A stretch of 64,000 nucleotides of DNA, taken from NCBI GenBank assembly GCA_037349105.1, contig JAYJMM010000110.1, positions 868,001 through 932,000 on the forward strand, read 5' to 3'. This DNA comes from Limnomonas spitsbergensis. Lineage: Eukaryota; Chlorophyta; Chlorophyceae; Chlamydomonadales. Numbering within the stretch: the first letter of the stretch is position 1; the number at the start of each line of letters is the position of its first letter. This document shows positions 9,901 through 21,566 of this stretch, piece by piece. The translations under genes were made by a program, and so were the position numbers. Under the pieces are notes generated by a model that did no database searches, had not been told where the DNA came from, and saw nothing but the letters and a program-made list of their open reading frames with translations.

Positions 9901-12900
9901 GGGCAATTGGTTGTGAATAAAAATGACTGGACAGGACTGCAAATTCATTACCAGGCAGAATTTATATGCGACATATTCAATGCCCCTGACTGAATCAATT
10001 TGTAGCCTCTTCAAAGCAGTATCACAGCGAGCCCCGTATACGCACATACCCGCCATGAAGATTGTCCCTTCCTGTGGACCTCTATCATGACCTCTGTTCC
10101 AATTCTTGCAGCCTTCAATGTCCCTCCCCCCTGTCCATCCTGGCTGTCCATGCAGGCTTTCCGGCAGTGTGCCCTCCACAATTTCAGACCTGGTCCTCCT
10201 AACGTCTCTGACCTTCCCAAGCAACAACTTGTCAGGTACATGTGTTATTTCACTCATACACCCAAAAAACTTTGTAAAAGGGCCAGGAGTAAAGCTTAAG
10301 CAATATCTGATCTTGAAACGATACCTAGCCAGTCAGCTGTATCTCCCAGGGCTTTTTTATTTCCTGCTGATGTTCTTGGTCTCTGGCATGTCTCTGCTGC
10401 TCTAGTATCCAGAGAGATGGGCACCCACCCTCTTCAAGCCTGGCATGCTATCAAAAGATTTTGAGGTATGTTACAAAAACCCACCCGATCCCTCCTGAAA
10501 TCATCCCCTTGCTCCTGATGTCGAGTGCTTCCGCCCATGGACTATATGAACTGAAGTCTGACGATTGTTTTGGCACTTGCTCCCCAGGAACGTTGCCTCA
10601 CAACATGTTTCTTAGCTTGGCGTCGCTGCGCTCACTGGACCTGAGCAGGAACTGGCTGTCTGGGCTCATACCAGACACGATTGGGTGAGACAGATATTTC
10701 TTCAAATACCGGTATCATATTTCTCATTTAACATAATAAAATTTTATCCAGGGCTTTAGTTACCTGAAACTTCTGGTGACCAGCAATGTCTTCGATCAAC
10801 TTCCTAGTACCTTCTGGCAGGCACCTGCTGCTGCTTATTCACCCCTGGCCGGCCCCAGCAGCTTATCATCCCCTCTCCAATCCTGATGCTTTCTAAACCC
10901 TGTCTGGCGTCTGCTCCTCATTACCCCCTCGCCCACCCCTGCTGCCTCTTACACCTTAGCCAACCCCAGCAGCTTACCACCCTCTCACCCAACCTTTCTG
11001 CTTCTTACACCCTGCCCGACCCCAGCAGCTTATCACCCTCTTGCCCACCCTAGCTGCTCCTTACACCCTGGTCGGCCCCAGCAGCTTATCACCCTCTCGC
11101 CCACCCCACCCTTCCTGCCTCTTACACCCTGGTCGGCCACAGCAGCTTCTCACCCACTTGCCCACCCTTGCTGCCTCTTACTCCCTGGCCAGCCCCAGCA
11201 GTTTATCACCCTTTCACCCAACATTGCTGCTTCTTACACCCTGTTCAGCCCCAGCAGCTTATTACCCTCTCACCCGATCTTGCTACTTCTTACACCCTGG
11301 CCGGCCCCAGCAGCCTTCCACCCTCGCCCACCCTTGCTGCTTCTTACACCCTGGCCGGCCCCAGCAGTTTATCACCCTCTTGCCCACCCTTGCTGCCTTT
11401 TACTCCCTGGCCGCCCTAGCAGCTTATCACCCTCTTGCCCACCCCAGCTGTTTCTTACACCCTGGCCGGCCCCTGCCTCCCTACACTGCCAGGAATTCAC
11501 CTCTGACCTCCATCAACTTCTTCAACAACTCACTGTACGGCACCATCCCGGGTGCGACCCCCTGCCTGAGGGGAGGATGCTATACTTGCATGATCAGCGC
11601 CACATGCTTTGTGAAAAAGTACTGCAACCATAGTAAAGAACAATACGGAATAAATACAGCTCAGGCATGTTGTATACCATGAGGAGACAGGTCATCACCC
11701 AAGTTCATGTATCTGGTCAGCTGGTGCCTATTTCTTATCATTTTTCTGGACCCTAGCCCCTACCGAGCCCAGTGCAGATGTAGATTGCATGTCAGCCACC
11801 CTTCCTGATACCTCCTGGTGCAGACTCGCTTTCTGGTGCGTTCAATGCCTCTGCCTCAACGTCGGTGGACTTGCGTGGCAACCTCCTGTTCTGCTGTGGT
11901 TTTGAATGGAACGGAACAATGACTGTGATGAGCTATACCGGCATCAACCAAAGCGCTCCCAGGCGAGTTCCTTTTCTGCCTTGTTCACTTACGATTTTTA
12001 AGAAGAGCCTACGTCAGTGCTTATTCAGTGCGCGCCAGACCACCTTTGGGGTCTGACAGGTGGCCACCACTGTGCCACTGGGACGAAACCTTGCCCAACC
12101 TTCAGTGGGTAGCCCAAGCAGAAGGGCTTGCAGCTGTGGGCCTCGTCTGTCATAGGCCGTGATGTCGGTGAAGTGTAGCTCAAGTGAACTTTAAATGTCT
12201 GCCTGCTTGTCTTTCCCACGATGCTTGTAATCACGATTCATTATTCCTCCCAAAAGATAACGTATCATTTGATTGTCATTTGTTTTAATTCTTATACCGG
12301 TATTGGAAAACAAATGAAATAATTAAGAATTCGAAAACCAGTTCTGGTGTTTTGTTTGCCTACTGATATTGTTCACTACACCATCCCTACACACAGGCTC
12401 CCCTCCTTTTTGCGCTTTTCTAATGTGAAGCAGCAGCAAATCCGTGTTGTCAAAGGAACCTCTCAGGCTGCACCCGGAGAAATGATGTGAGGGGCCTGAT
12501 CGACATCCTTCTGAAGCTACATTGCTCGCATTGGGTTTTAGTCAAAACTGTTTTACCTCTGGGCTGAGTTGAAAAGCAGGAGTCCTGATATCGTAAGGTT
12601 GTCCACAGCAATGCATAATGTCACGGGATTTGCGTGCGTTCCTTGCAAATGTACATGGCAGACGTGCACCTCCCTGCATCACAGCTTTGAGGCATTAGAT
12701 GGAACAATATCTATGGAAGATCTCAGATCGCCCTCTCTTCATCCTGATCCTTCCTAAATGTTTCCCCACCTTCCCCACCTGAGATTTACCACCTTCCCCG
12801 CCTGCTTCAGAAGCCCCATTTTGATCCCTCAACCCCACGCATAAGCCCCTCTTTTTTTCACCGCATCGCTTCCGATCAGTGCTGCTTTTAGTACGCACCA

Positions 12901-15900
12901 CGCTACGATTGGGGGGAAGTCCAGCAGCTGCCATTGGGCCAATGTCCACCAAACCAATAGCTAGCAGCCCAGGCAACAGGGCATGCTGCAAAGGACACCT
13001 AGCCTATAGGCCACAATCTAGCTGGAATGCAACTGAAAGTCACTGAAAACAACTCTGCTTCAGATGCCCCGGCATCGTACTGTCGTCCACGGTGCAAGAC
13101 CCGAAAGGCAAGCCGGACCCCCTGAACGCTCTGCTTCAGCTGTTCATCGACCCTGAGTACTACATGTTTGAGGGCTGCGAGTGCCAGAGAGGTTTCTCAC
13201 TGCGGCCCATCTCGAGGTCTGCCAGTCGCCCAGTGATGCAGCCATATGCCTGCCTGCCGAACTCTATGTGAGGTCCAGGGTACTAGTGAGGTTATGTGAC
13301 AAAAGCCGTGGTCGTTTCATTGTTCATTGGCTTGAGGGGTCCATTCTCAGACATTGCCCTCTTCAGGCTAAGAAAGCCCTAGGGGAGCAGATACATCGGC
13401 GCGATCACCACTGCTAGACCCGGCTCTCTCTAGAGCTGCAGTTTCCCCTGAATATGTGAGAAATTGGTTATTTGCTTGAATGGAGAAACCTTAACAATCT
13501 ATCATTGACTTTGTGACTGACAGTAAGGTTTAACGCGTTACCATCAGCATTGAGGCCAGCATTTCTTTCTGTGTGCACCAGACCACCTTCAGTAGACTGC
13601 TGAGTAGCCACCTAGGGGCCGATGGGGACCAAACCTTAACTGACCTGCGGCCGGTGGCCCGGACAGCGGGGCTTGCTGCAACAGGTCCCCTGGCCGCAGG
13701 TCAGGATGAAGCTGAAATGCAGCTGAAGCGCTATAAGCGTAACAGAGGTCCAGACGGTATCTGATGGCAGATACATGGATGTCTGAGATGAGAAAATCTG
13801 GAGATTTATCTTCACACTCAATCTTGCTATGCTATCTATACCTGCTTCACTTGGTGCTGCCTGTATGTGTGTGCTGCCTTCATTCTTTGATGCCATCATT
13901 CGGAGCTGACTGCTCGTCAGTGCTGCCTCCATTCAGCGCTGCATTCATCCTGTGCTGCATTAATCCGGCGCTACATTCATTCCGCGCTGCCTATATTCGG
14001 CTCTTCCTTCATTCCATGCTGCTCTCATTCCGCGTTTTCTTCTTGTCAGTGCTGCATACATTCTTCGCTGCTTTCTTTTGGTACTGCCTTCATATACTGC
14101 CGATTGCAAGTGTGAGCGCAGGGCTTGTATCTTAATGGAGGAGGCTGCACCGGCTTGCGGCTCTTCAACATATATTACGCCCCTGAGAAAATAACTTCCA
14201 CTCTCATTCTGCATGTGCTTGCGCAGGGCTTGGATCTTGAAGAACGAGGCCAAACTGGCCTGCAGCGCGATGCTCTTTATAATCTTTGCCCTCATCGTGC
14301 TATCCACATGCCCTCTTTGCATGATTCATCCTCTGCTGCCTGCATGTGTGTGCACAGAGATTGGATCTCAAAGAACGAGGCAGTACTGGTCTGCAGCACG
14401 GTCATCCCGGTTATCTTCACCCTCATCTTGTTATGGTTGGTGTGCTTGGACAGAAGCAAGCAGCCAGGCTTCATTAAAGTAAGTTATTCAAAATATTTTA
14501 AACCTGCAGCCTCTTGTAAGCCTTGTCAGGCATGCTTTACTCTGAGCTTATTTTCTAGGAATCATGGAACCAGCCCTACTTTGAAGCCATGACCCTAACA
14601 AAACCATCGCCATCAGCGTCTGTGTTTCCCATGTTCCCCGTCGGACGTTTACAGATGTGCATTGACTTCAAAAAGAAACAGTGGGGAGAGCCTCATTCAG
14701 GAGACCACATGTCCATCGTCAATACAGATATTGAAAGCTATTCAGGTTTGAGTACTCAACAGCAATTCATGATGCTTGATGCACATACATTTGTATAACC
14801 AATTCCTTCAACTTGTTACACGACTTCAAATTGTGTGGCATTTTGAGGCTCTGTCGATCTTCTTGACAGATATGATGAAAAACCATCCAGAAGATATGCG
14901 TGAGGCGCTGTGTCTGCACAACAACGCTATACTAGAGGCAAGTTGACTGCTGGCCTTGCATGCCGTGGTGCACTAAATCAACATACAAGCCTATCGACCA
15001 AAAAATAGACTCCCCATGCACAGCGCCATGCAATCATCTAAGCGCTAATATCATTCATATGCTCTTACGTTTCTCACATGAGCTGTATACCGGTAAACAA
15101 CTGCCTCCATGCAGGCAAAGAATATCTTCTATGGCCATATCGTAGAGCAAGAGGGTGACTCCTTCTCTGTTGCCTTTTTCAGAGAGCTGGACGCCATTTC
15201 CTTCTCCCTCATGGTAGGAAATTTAAAGAAGTGGCATGACTTGAGGCGTGAACTGGTGTTATTGGGGTTTGTGGCATAGAGGAGCCAATGCATTTTGGGG
15301 AGTAGGACAATGCAATCTCAGTTCTCAGACCATAGATCCTGGAAATCCAGGGACCTTCTCCGCGACCTGAAACCTGAGCCCTCCTTGCGCCTGAAACCCT
15401 ACACAACAGGTACAGGAGCGACTGCAGAGTATTAAGTGGCCCAAGGGACTGGTGAAACAAGATCGCAGAACCAAGCCCGTCGTGCCTCCAGCTGTCATGG
15501 GAGCAGCAGAGGCTTTGGCACATGAAAGTACAATACACGTCTCACTTGTATCAAGTGCGTGTACGCATAACTTCAGGCATGCGAGCATGCTCAGGAGTGT
15601 AGAACCCGGGGTTAAAGCATCGGGGGCAGGCAGATAAGGTGAGGACATCAGCCAGACAAGGTGCTGATGCCCTTTCCTTGTCTGGCTGTGACAAGGCAGT
15701 CTGTCCCAGACGGTTGATGATCCTCAGGTGGAAGCAGGACCTTATGTTGGGTCTGTTTTCCTTAGTTTGTCTGAGTTGGGCCTATTTTCCGTTAGGCCCA
15801 ACTCCCGGAGCCGTTGACCTGCATCTGATCATGCATGTGACAGCATCACAATTCACAAAGAGACCTGACGTTCAGGCATAAGGTTTTCCGTCTATCAGTG

Positions 15901-18900
15901 CCTTGCTCTGTCAGTTACCAATAGGGTACTCGGATATCAGTACTAATCTTACCTCCTAGTCTCTGCACCCTACCTGTGCGCTACGCTCTTTGCTGATTGC
16001 TCCTACTCTCCTCACCCCACCTCCCTCTTTCTCACCCTCCTTGACCATTCAGCCTCGCCCGCACCCAAACCGGCGTCCGCTTTCACTGTTCAATCAAAGA
16101 GCTGCCCACCGAACGAGGCGCTCAGATGGCCCTCTCGGAACCGCTCCGGCTGTTACCCATCATCCTGGAGGAACAGCTCGAACTCGGAGCCGCGGGATCT
16201 TGTCAGCGCGGATGGCTGCGGCTCGGACGCCTCATTCACCGCCGTGCCGTCGCTGGCCCGAGGCACAGGTCCCGGTATGTGCGGAGGGATACTGATCTTC
16301 AAACCATGTCGTTGTAAATAGGCAATCATGACGTTTGGTATGCCGGGTCCGTGCGGGAGGCAGGCCCTCTGCTACACCTCAGCTACACCTTACCTTCTGA
16401 CCAACGGTTTTCGCTAACCCATTTTCCTTTCAGGTAGGGTGAGAGGTTCATGGTGCTGGCAGCGGTACCTGCTCTGATTAAAAATACGTTTATTAACAGA
16501 GACTCAAAGATTTCAATCCTCTTCAACCCAAGAAAGAAAGGAAGAAAGGAAGATAACGCTGGAGGAGCGCTGTTTGAGGTACTACCAACCGACAACCAGC
16601 CAAGGAAGGGCTCTTGAGTTCTGACCACTCCGGTGTTCTATCCAAGACATCTTGGATAGAACAGTCCTCCCCACACACACTTGTCGAGCCTAGGCTGCTA
16701 CTCACCTCATATGGCCACTGTCGTCGGCCAATGCAAAGCTCCCAAACACAGTATTTGATTTTTTGCACGGCCATACCACCTGTGGCCTGTGGGAGGCCCT
16801 GGGGCACCCGGCTGCACAGGGCCAATTTGTACCACCACTAGGTCAATTGGGACTGAAGTTTGACCACTACCCCGCCTTAAGCTGGTGGCCCGTGTATAGC
16901 ATGGATTCAAGTTTGCACCAGATCACCTTTGGCAGGCTGCTGGGCAGCCACCGCTGGGCCCATGGGGACCATTGGACCAAGCCTTGACTGGCCTACAGGC
17001 GGTGGCCTAAGCAACAGGGCTTGCCGCACCAATCCATGCTAGCCGTAGGCCGGGATATAGCTGAAGCCCTCTACAATAAACTGAAGCTAGATTGTACCTG
17101 CAGTGCCCAACATAAACGCTGGTCACATGACCCTTGATCATGGACTCATGGTAGTATAATTACCGCACCGGAAAGAGCGATTCCCTACCTGTTTGAAGCC
17201 AGCAGGCTTCAGATTGGTTCAAAACTTCTATATGCTACAGTGACGCCTTTATTTAAACTGCTCCACATGCAATGGCCCTCGCTGCCTTTCTGACGGGACG
17301 AATAATGGCCAAGCAAGTATTGGCCTTGCAAACTACTCCGGATTTGCAATGCTTGCAATCACCTATATGGCCATTTGACTATTTCTTAGCATTCTGTCCT
17401 TCATGGTGAAGTGAGGCAGAGCATGCAAAGCACTTGAAGATGGGTTTCATTCTCTTGCATCATTCATTGCATTAGTGACCTCCCATGCACTGACCCATAA
17501 TCCCTGCATGCCTCACGAACAGACCAACCCGTGGGACCATCTAAAGCTGGAAGCGCGAGCGTCCTCTCTCAATTCGAGACCAGCTTAAGGTCCACAGGAC
17601 AGAAGCTAGGCGCGTCCACGTCTCGATTCAAGTCCAGCTTCATGTCCGAAGGAAGGAGGGTGAGTGCTCTCATGTTGCAGCACAGGTGCCTGCTGCCACC
17701 TCTGTGACCTCTCCCTGCATTGTGATATTAGAAAGGAAGAAACCACGACCAGCAGGGACCCGAGGGTTCAGGAAACAGTGAGGCATAGGACGAGGACGCA
17801 TCCGCATCGTTACCATTTCGATAGTTGGATCAGAGGGCTAGAGAAACTAAAATACAGGCTTCATTCCCTCATATCTGCCTATGAGGCCCCTATAGAAAGA
17901 GGCTTACTGCCTGACGTATGACATATTATTGTGAAATGCCTGGAATATAGGCTCCATACCCCCATATGCCGACAGGGATTCCCAATTAGAGGGCTTCATT
18001 CATGTTGCGTGATGTGTTCAGCTGTAGGACCTTACATAAACACTTGCACTTATCCCTCTGCGGTTTAGCTCATCCCCGACATTGCTGCCGAGGAGTCGGA
18101 AGAACCAAGCGGTCCCATATTCGGCCTGCGAGTGCGAATGGGCGTGGCCACAGGCGATGTCCCTTTTGGGGTTTCTGTGCCCTGCAGTACTCTTCTGACC
18201 ATGGCCAAAGGTGTGCATGGGTATTGGCAGGTGGCTTGCATGCCATGGTGGTTGCCATGGGGACTCTGCTTGTTCGGGATGCACAGCCTGGATCCGGGCT
18301 AGGGTGGTAGGAGTTTGGGAGTCTTGCTCAAGGAGCAGGATATGGCCTAATAGGAGCCTCTCCCTACGCTGCCTGTACCAATCTGTTCCTTTGCCCTTCC
18401 TGAGCGACATATCACCCAGCTGAGACGCATTAATAGGCTCCCCTCTCACTTGTCAATGTTTGGCCATTAAGTCATGCATCTATCACTGTCATCTGCCCCC
18501 CGGACCTCCTCAGCTGTGGCCGACTCTGGAGCCGGCGGTCAGGTCATGCTGGACCTGCCCACTCTGGAGGGTATCCAGAATAATCTGTATGAGCTGGGCA
18601 CCATTGACAAGGATGGCATCAGCCCCAAGCTGGTCAAACTCCTGCACCCACCCCTGGTGACAGCTGCTTGGCGGATTTTGAGGTAAGCACGTCCGCAAGC
18701 ACATTGCAGGCACCAGTCCAGTGCGTTTTCTGGTGCCCTTCAGATTTCAAAATCGCAGGAAAAAGGCGGCAGTACGGAGTACGTTTTTTGTACTTTGTCT
18801 CTCCTGCCTAACGCTGCCCCTCTTTCACAATGGTAGGGGAACCTCGCTGCCGGAATCGCAACTGCCACAACCTGCCACGATTCTACACATGGGCACCTTC

Positions 18901-21566
18901 AAAAAAGCCACCGAGCTGGAGGTGAGCAGCAGAAGAAGACAAATAAGATATTATAGGCTTTCTTGTGACCCTGTCCATCCGCACCCACATGAGCATGCAT
19001 ATTGCATACAACTTGGCGCAGCAAGCAATAACGGATTCATCAAGGGGGCACCCCGTACAGATTCAAATGCTTTCATTTTTGCACCACCCAGGGTGTGCAT
19101 GATTGCGCAATTGCGGTGTTTTGGTTGAATACTTCAGGTGCACAACCTGGACCTGTACCAGATACTGGGCCCCCCGATGGTGGGCCGAGGCAGGGTGTTC
19201 GGCGGCGACCTCGCGCTCAAGGATTGGGAATGTCTAGAAACGGGATACTTCAGCCGACCAGGTATGAACAGTTAGTGGCAAAAACTTGCTTCAAGTGTTT
19301 GTCCGTAGCCAGTAGAGGCTAAGCTGCCGTTGCTCAACTCAGCCCCATTTTCTCATCCTATGACATGACCCACCCTACTGGATGCTTGCAGGCGCTGCCA
19401 CCCTTCCGCTGCCAGGGGAGGAGCGAGCCCTGCAAGACCGGGGGCCTGCCGCTGCACATGGAGTGCCGGCTCCCGCGCCCATCATCCCCTTGCCAGCGGA
19501 CTGCATCACGCTGGTCTGCTGCCGTGTCGAGTGGTTCGAGAAGGAGGACTTGCAGTATGTCAACATCAAGCGCGTAGACGACACTATTGTCAACACCATG
19601 GAGGCAGTACTGAGACAGGTGCGTGTATGTGTATTAGTGAGTGCATGTGTCAGTGAGTGTACATAACTTCGTATCAGTGAGTGTGTGCTCGCATGTCAGA
19701 TAAATAATAAACAATGGCCGCTGACCATTTACAATATGTGGTTGCAGGTCCAGGGAGGCTACCTCAGCCGGCAAGATAGGGGCAGCCTTCAGTACCTACT
19801 GGCGTTTCAGGCTCCAGACGTGAGCACTGGCACCATGGTATTTTTGTCATTATCAGATGCAGGGCTAGGGGCCCCGACGAATGGCCTCCGGGTATGAACA
19901 CTGACTGGAACTTTCTATAAGGTTGTGCGAAAGCTACTAGGGAGGTGTTGAAGGCGGTTTCAGGACTGAGAGATGGAAGCTGTCTTAGGTAGATGTTCGG
20001 AGGCTGCTTCGAGGCTGCTTGAGGGCTACACACCTATAATCCTGCAACAAACTAAACATTGTGATTCCAGCTGACAGTCTGTGTCTATACAATCACGCAG
20101 GCTGCTATGGCGTGGTGTCTGTCAATTCAGGACGCCCTTCTCTTTGCCAAATGGAGCAAGCACGCACTCACCAAGGATGTATTCAGGACGCAGCATTATT
20201 TGCTGGGTGATGACAGAGAGCTGCTGTTCCGAGGCCCAAGGTGAGCATGAAGCCAGTGCTAGGGGGGAATTGACAGCGCCCCATCTAGGGCAGGGGAGGT
20301 TCCAGATGGGTCACCTAGACAGAGGTCCATGGTAGCAGGTGATCAAAACTCAATTCAAATTTGAACCCTTGGATCTAAATCGCTAACTCACTTTAATTAC
20401 GTGTCTTTGTAGGCTGAAGATGGCTATCGAGGCGGTTGAGCTACCACCTCTGACAGAGGCCCAGCAACGGTTGTATGTGCACAAGCACCCATCGCTGATC
20501 ATCGTCCCTGACTGCATGGGCCGTCCAACCTATGAGGGCGCCAGCGTGGATTTGACTGTCAGGCTCATGAATGAAGGTGATCTAAATGCAAGCACGATGT
20601 GTGCTTATATTTAATTATGTACTGAGCGAGTGCGTTGGGTGGGGAGGGGACAGGGAGTATCCCTGTTGAGGGGAAGTGGTGTCTCTCTTAACCTTGCACT
20701 TAGCACTTACCCTTCAAGCTGTAAACTCTCAGCCACTAACCAACCCAGGTGCTCATGGCGGCCAGGTGGTCTGCCGGGAGCCTCTGGCAGTCACTCTGGC
20801 TGACATTATGGAGGCAGCGCCAACAAGCGCCTCCCAGACGTCGCAAAACCTTGCTGCTCCTGCCTGGACTGCTAACGTGGGGGAAGCAGTCCCGGAGCAG
20901 CAAGGGCAGCAAGAGCAGCAGCTGCTACAACAATATCAGCATACCATGTCCAACAGCCCATCCCGCCCTGGCCCGGTCCAGAACGTCCCGGCATACCTCA
21001 CACAGGACCAGCAGGACAGGTGGGGTCACGCAATGATGTCCAGCCATCCTCACCAATTTAGAGGCGTTGCGCATTGAGTGGAGAGGAATTATACATGAAT
21101 GTTCATAGAGGTAGTTGAATGGACGAACGGATAGTAGATCAACGGGAGATCATTTCAAGCTGTATATCCTACTCTCCAAAGCTTATAATCAAGTAATGCC
21201 GGCAACCTTGCCCCGAATTTAACTCTGAACCCTGGGAAATGCTTTCAATCTTGCACTGCCATATCCTTGACAACGTCGAATCTTGCCTCGCTCCCCAGCA
21301 GGAATTGTGTGTTGCGGTTGGTCAACAATATACAAACTATCTTCATAACTGCTCAGACTCTGTCCACCCTCCCACGCAGCCCCTACTACACCCAGCTGAT
21401 GGTCTTCAGGCACCACGGAGCATTCCAGCTGAAGGACAGCAGTGTACAAGCGAGTATGCTTGCTGTTGGGCGCAGCTGCTGCCGGAGTGGCACTGATGAC
21501 GAGGCCCACTCGACCACCATCAACTTGGCTTACGTGGCTACGAGCCAGATCCAGAGGAGGATGTGA
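6950..21566 (+). CDS. LRR receptor-like transmembrane protein with tandem class III nucleotidyl cyclase domains
   Basis: One large multi-exon gene read from matching splice borders and continuous domain order. Approximate exons: 6950-7440 (signal peptide, h-region PLLVIILFLL, then Cys-rich CCWDGIRCC); LRR exons near 7705-7860, 8370-8432, 8579-8662, 8823-8911, 9562-9746, 10111-10213, 10589-10684, 10753-10818 and 11493-11550; juxtamembrane exons 11822-11961 and 13064-13219; TM exon 14354-14479; cyclase C1 exons 14563-14754, 14871-14938, 15115-15212, 15411-15452, linker 16051-16273 and 17522-17659, then 18069-18206, 18512-18682, 18839-18920 and 19139-19260; C2 exons 19392-19618, 19749-19819, 20101-20242, 20414-20576, 20748-21018 and 21301-21566. 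Known for the families: LRRs bind extracellular ligands, and class III cyclases make cAMP or cGMP. Inferred: a plasma-membrane receptor cyclase. Some small exons are probably missed, and it could be two genes if the 13.2-14.3 kb gap hides a break. Confidence 0.7.
9345..9535 (-). repeat. Short interspersed repeat, copy 4 (antisense, in an LRR intron)
   Basis: Reverse-oriented copy: reads, on +, TTCAGCTAAATTCAGCTACA, then GCTTGGGCCACCGGCCGTTG and GGGGCTGCCCAGCGGACCCC. It sits just upstream of the exon starting near 9562. Confidence 0.75.
10826..11480 (+). repeat. Minisatellite of about 56-58 bp, about 11 copies, in an LRR intron
   Basis: Units read TTACACCCTGGCCGGCCCCA, then GCAGCTTATCACCCTCTCGC and CCACCCTTGCTGCTTC, with small variations. 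The array is Pro/Ala/Ser-coding in all sense frames and therefore produces long spurious open frames. It starts right after the exon ending PSTFWQ and ends before the next LRR exon. Confidence 0.9.
12015..12197 (+). repeat. Short interspersed repeat, copy 5
   Basis: Full-length: GTGCGCGCCAGACCACCTTT head, ACCACTGTGCCACTGGGACG middle, ATAGGCCGTGATGTCGGTGA, and tail TGAACTTTAAATG. Lies in an intron of the receptor-cyclase gene. Confidence 0.8.
12885..13047 (+). repeat. Short interspersed repeat, copy 6 (diverged)
   Basis: Recognisable by CAGCTGCCATTGGGCCAATG, AGCCCAGGCAACAGGGCATG and ATAGGCCACAATCTAGCTGG. It ends about 15 bp upstream of the exon starting near 13064. Confidence 0.7.
13565..13745 (+). 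repeat. Short interspersed repeat, copy 7
   Basis: Full-length and close to consensus: TGTGCACCAGACCACCTTCA, GGGGCCGATGGGGACCAAAC and GATGAAGCTGAAATGCAGCT. Intronic. Confidence 0.8.
13860..14100 (+). repeat. Degenerate tandem repeat (CATTC..GCGCTGC units)
   Basis: Imperfect units of 20-30 bp built around TTCATTCCGCGCTGCCT and variants such as TGCTGCCTCCATTCAG. The array directly precedes the repeated transmembrane-exon block. Confidence 0.55.
14105..14480 (+). other. Transmembrane exon of the receptor cyclase and two tandem degenerate copies
   Basis: The exon near 14354-14479 encodes DWISKNEAVLVCS followed by a hydrophobic stretch (VIPVIFTLILLWLVCL) and a basic stop-transfer DRSKQPGFIK, ending at a GTAAGT donor. 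An upstream copy (about 14218-14310) translates as AWILKNEAKLACSAM followed by LFIIFALIVLSTCPL, clearly homologous. A third, more decayed copy lies near 14110-14190. Each is preceded by a gtgtg/gcgcag-like acceptor. Either could be an alternative exon, or both may be fossils. Confidence 0.65.
14563..19260 (+). other. Cyclase domain C1 of the receptor cyclase
   Basis: Exons spell a class III cyclase fold in order: IVNTDIESYS (first metal-binding Asp), MREALCLHNNAIL, YGHIVEQEGDSFSVAF (second metal Asp in the GD pair), LMVQERLQSIKWP, a long Ser-rich insertion encoded at about 16051-17659, then FGLRVRMGVATGDV, TLLTMAKAVADSGAGGQVML (exon 18069-18206 joined in phase 1 to 18512), and MGTFKKATELEVHNLDLYQI. 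The region where C2-type domains carry Asn/Arg reads TLLTMAK here, without Arg. The insertion before GLRVRMG is unusual for the family. Confidence 0.7.
16911..17098 (+). repeat. Short interspersed repeat, copy 8
   Basis: Very close to consensus: TTTGCACCAGATCACCTTTG, GGGCCCATGGGGACCATTGG and GTAGGCCGGGATATAGCTGA. A partial, rearranged copy may precede it at about 16755-16860. Intronic within the C1 coding region. Confidence 0.8.
19392..21566 (+). other. Cyclase domain C2 of the receptor cyclase
   Basis: Second cyclase-like domain: CITLVCCRVEWFEKED (strand 1, where the metal Asp should be, reads CRVE), VNTMEAVLRQVQGGYL, SRQDRGSLQYLLAF (aligned to EGDSFSVAF of C1; the metal Asp is lost), AAMAWCLSIQDALLFAKW, GRPTYEGASVDLTVRLMNEG followed by AHGGQVVC (Arg retained at the position of the transition-state Arg; Asn is Asp), a Gln-rich insert, then MVFRHHGAFQLKDSSVQASM. 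The stop is TGA at 21564-21566. The pattern suggests C2 is non-catalytic alone. Confidence 0.65.

Larger units (their letters stand above)
7705..11550 (+). other. LRR ectodomain exons of the receptor cyclase
   Basis: Successive exons carry plant-type LRR repeats: LKKLSLRQNNLTG, LTFLSLRSN, LPAELGSLPFLEFVDF followed by TDNKLTG, SDLLVSNNQLTGSI, LTSLDASRNNLTSLGDF, SGSVPSTISDLVLLTSL, LPHNMFLSLASLRSLDL and INFFNNSLYGTIPG. Most follow the LxxLxLxxNxLxGxIP consensus of plant extracellular LRRs, and several introns fall at the repeat edge after NxLTG. At least eight repeats are visible. They are preceded by a CDVPGTVTEIEL segment typical of the first LRR strand. Confidence 0.8.

Noticed and set aside
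11041..11682. Plus-strand ORF of 213 codons rich in Pro/Leu/Ser
   Set aside because: Created by the minisatellite in an intron. Only its end overlaps a real LRR exon, in frame by chance.
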